64,000 nt of DNA from NCBI RefSeq assembly GCF_022605725.1, contig NC_065567.1:24965127-25029126 (forward strand). The letters run 5' to 3'. The notes below the pieces were generated by a model. That model did no database searches. It worked only from the letters and a program-made list of their open reading frames with translations, and had not been told where the DNA came from. Of this stretch, positions 62,993 through 64,000 are shown one piece after another. How positions within the stretch are numbered: the first letter of the stretch is position 1; each line of letters begins with the position of its first letter. This DNA comes from Anthonomus grandis grandis (taxonomy: Eukaryota > Arthropoda > Insecta > Coleoptera > Curculionidae). A program made the position numbers and the translations under genes.

Positions 62993-63545
62993 CTAATAAA
63001 GATTGAGTAAAAAAAAAACTTTATTATTTAAATCAGCCATATTGTACATATTATGCCAGGGAATCGATTCAATATCAGACTGAAATAAGCAAGTGTTGAT
63101 ATTTTGTACATTTCTATAAGTGAAATTATAAATTTGAGGCTTAGGTATATCAAAGTTAATTAGCATATGATCCAATATTTCAATATCCCTTATTCCACAA
63201 TTCTCAACCGACTCTAAATTTGAGAAAAGTAAATCAATTAAAGACATAGTGGTGTTGGATATTCTGGTAGGGTCAGTTATAAGCTGTTGCAAACCATATA
63301 ATTCAGTAATTTCACTTAATGATACCTTAAAATTCAAATCTAAAAAATTTATATTAAAGTCACCCAAAAGTAAAATAGACTCATAGTTAACATAAAAGTC
63401 GGTCATAATATTTTCAAGACGAGAATAGAATAGATGTATGTCGCTCTTGTAAGGACGATATATATTACCAATTAAAACTTTTTGATTATTTACTTTTAAT
63501 TCGATCCAGACATGCTCAAGATAATCGCATGTTTCCTTAAGAACT
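62993..63545 (-). pseudogene. LINE endonuclease domain, truncated (AP-endonuclease type)
   Basis: The frame reads EHVWIELKVNNQKVLIGNIY RP, then SILLLGDFNINFLDLNF, the GDFN metal-site block of apurinic-type endonucleases. ITDPTRISNTTMSLIDLLFS and DIEILDHMLINFDI follow, the latter matching the terminal SDH block with Ser changed to Leu. The domain's N-terminal third is missing. The frame breaks at a run of A at 63008-63017 and continues in the linker. Confidence 0.75.
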
Positions 63546-64000
63546 TAGTCAAAGTATATTTATTATTAACTTCTAGACTACTAGACTTCAAAAATTTTTA
63601 AATTAAAAATAGGGTGAAAATTTTATAGTACGACCTAATGAAGTCAATGAGCAGAAATACGTGCTAAACTATTTAACATTTTTAATTAGATTGCGTCTTC
63701 TGTGATTTTAACCGAAATATCTTTCAGGTTTGTACTAAAATAATCTCTGCAGTATCATAAATTATATTTAAAAAAAAATTAAATCTGAAATATATAAAAC
63801 AACGAAAGAATTTTAGATCAAAATTGAATTTTAAAATTACATTGGTCACAAGAAACTAATAATTAAAGTAAAATTAATTATGCCACTGAAATTAAGGCTA
63901 GTGTAGTTTTTTTTTTATTTTTGCATGATATCAAGATGTTTTAATTCATTAACAAAATAATTCCACAAAAAATATATTTTCAGAAACTTTTTGCGAGAAA
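63546..64000. other. AT-rich DNA at window edge, nothing recognised
   Basis: Beyond the truncation point of the LINE no motif or repeat was seen. Confidence 0.45.

Larger units (their letters stand above)
60558..63545 (-). mobile_element. 5'-truncated non-LTR retrotransposon (CR1/Jockey group)
   Basis: On the minus strand the order is endonuclease end, linker, reverse transcriptase, C-terminal region, and a 3' UTR ending in a (TTA)n tail at about 60572-60558. The 5' end lies near 63545, inside the endonuclease domain, a typical LINE truncation. The body has about three frameshifts, some at A or T runs, but few other lesions, so the copy is fairly young. Confidence 0.8.

Overview
This is an AT-rich eukaryotic window, most likely from an insect and perhaps a beetle. 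The evidence is short GT-AG exons with strong splice sites, an insect-type neural Ig-superfamily gene, a tRNA-derived SINE, LINE and DNA-transposon remnants, and very large amounts of satellite DNA. The species cannot be named from sequence alone. About half of the window is tandem repeat or transposon. Host coding sequence amounts to five exons, all on the minus strand.

Layout. 1-3180: satellite built on a palindromic core (TTCCAGGCAGTTG / CAACTGCCTGGAA). 3181-6150: no gene seen. 6150-11300: an inverted-repeat element with C-rich and G-rich tracts, interrupted at a TA by a 4.2-kb pogo-like DNA transposon (6327-10551). That transposon itself carries about six copies of a 366-bp satellite and a transposase C-terminal relic. 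14390-17010: a degenerate ~365-bp repeat rich in TGCGCA. 17502-18405: first coding exon of a secreted or membrane receptor-like protein, tentatively related to GPR158/Smog. 19380-29130: two more satellite families, broken by a LINE fragment that contains a SINE. 31703-37168: a ~188-bp satellite with a 940-bp higher-order unit, bracketed by possible terminal inverted repeats. 38219-53350: four consecutive 3' exons of a lachesin/DIP-type Ig protein (exons at 53219-53350, 50590-50709, 42881-43051 and 38219-38529), with introns filled by four or five satellite families and transposon relics. 53880-57500: a ~170-bp satellite. 59130-59610: RT relic. 59690-60480: second copy of the C/G-tract element. 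60558-63545: a 5'-truncated non-LTR retrotransposon.

The two host genes are probably independent and co-oriented. The DIP-like gene ends near 38.2 kb or slightly downstream, and its Ig1 exons must lie beyond 64 kb. The receptor-like gene starts at 18405 and its later exons were not found, so they probably lie beyond position 1. The most unusual property of the window is its satellites. One palindromic motif recurs in arrays whose remaining sequence differs. Several unrelated arrays have monomers of about 170-190 bp. At least one array, perhaps two, sits inside the inverted-repeat ends of a DNA transposon.
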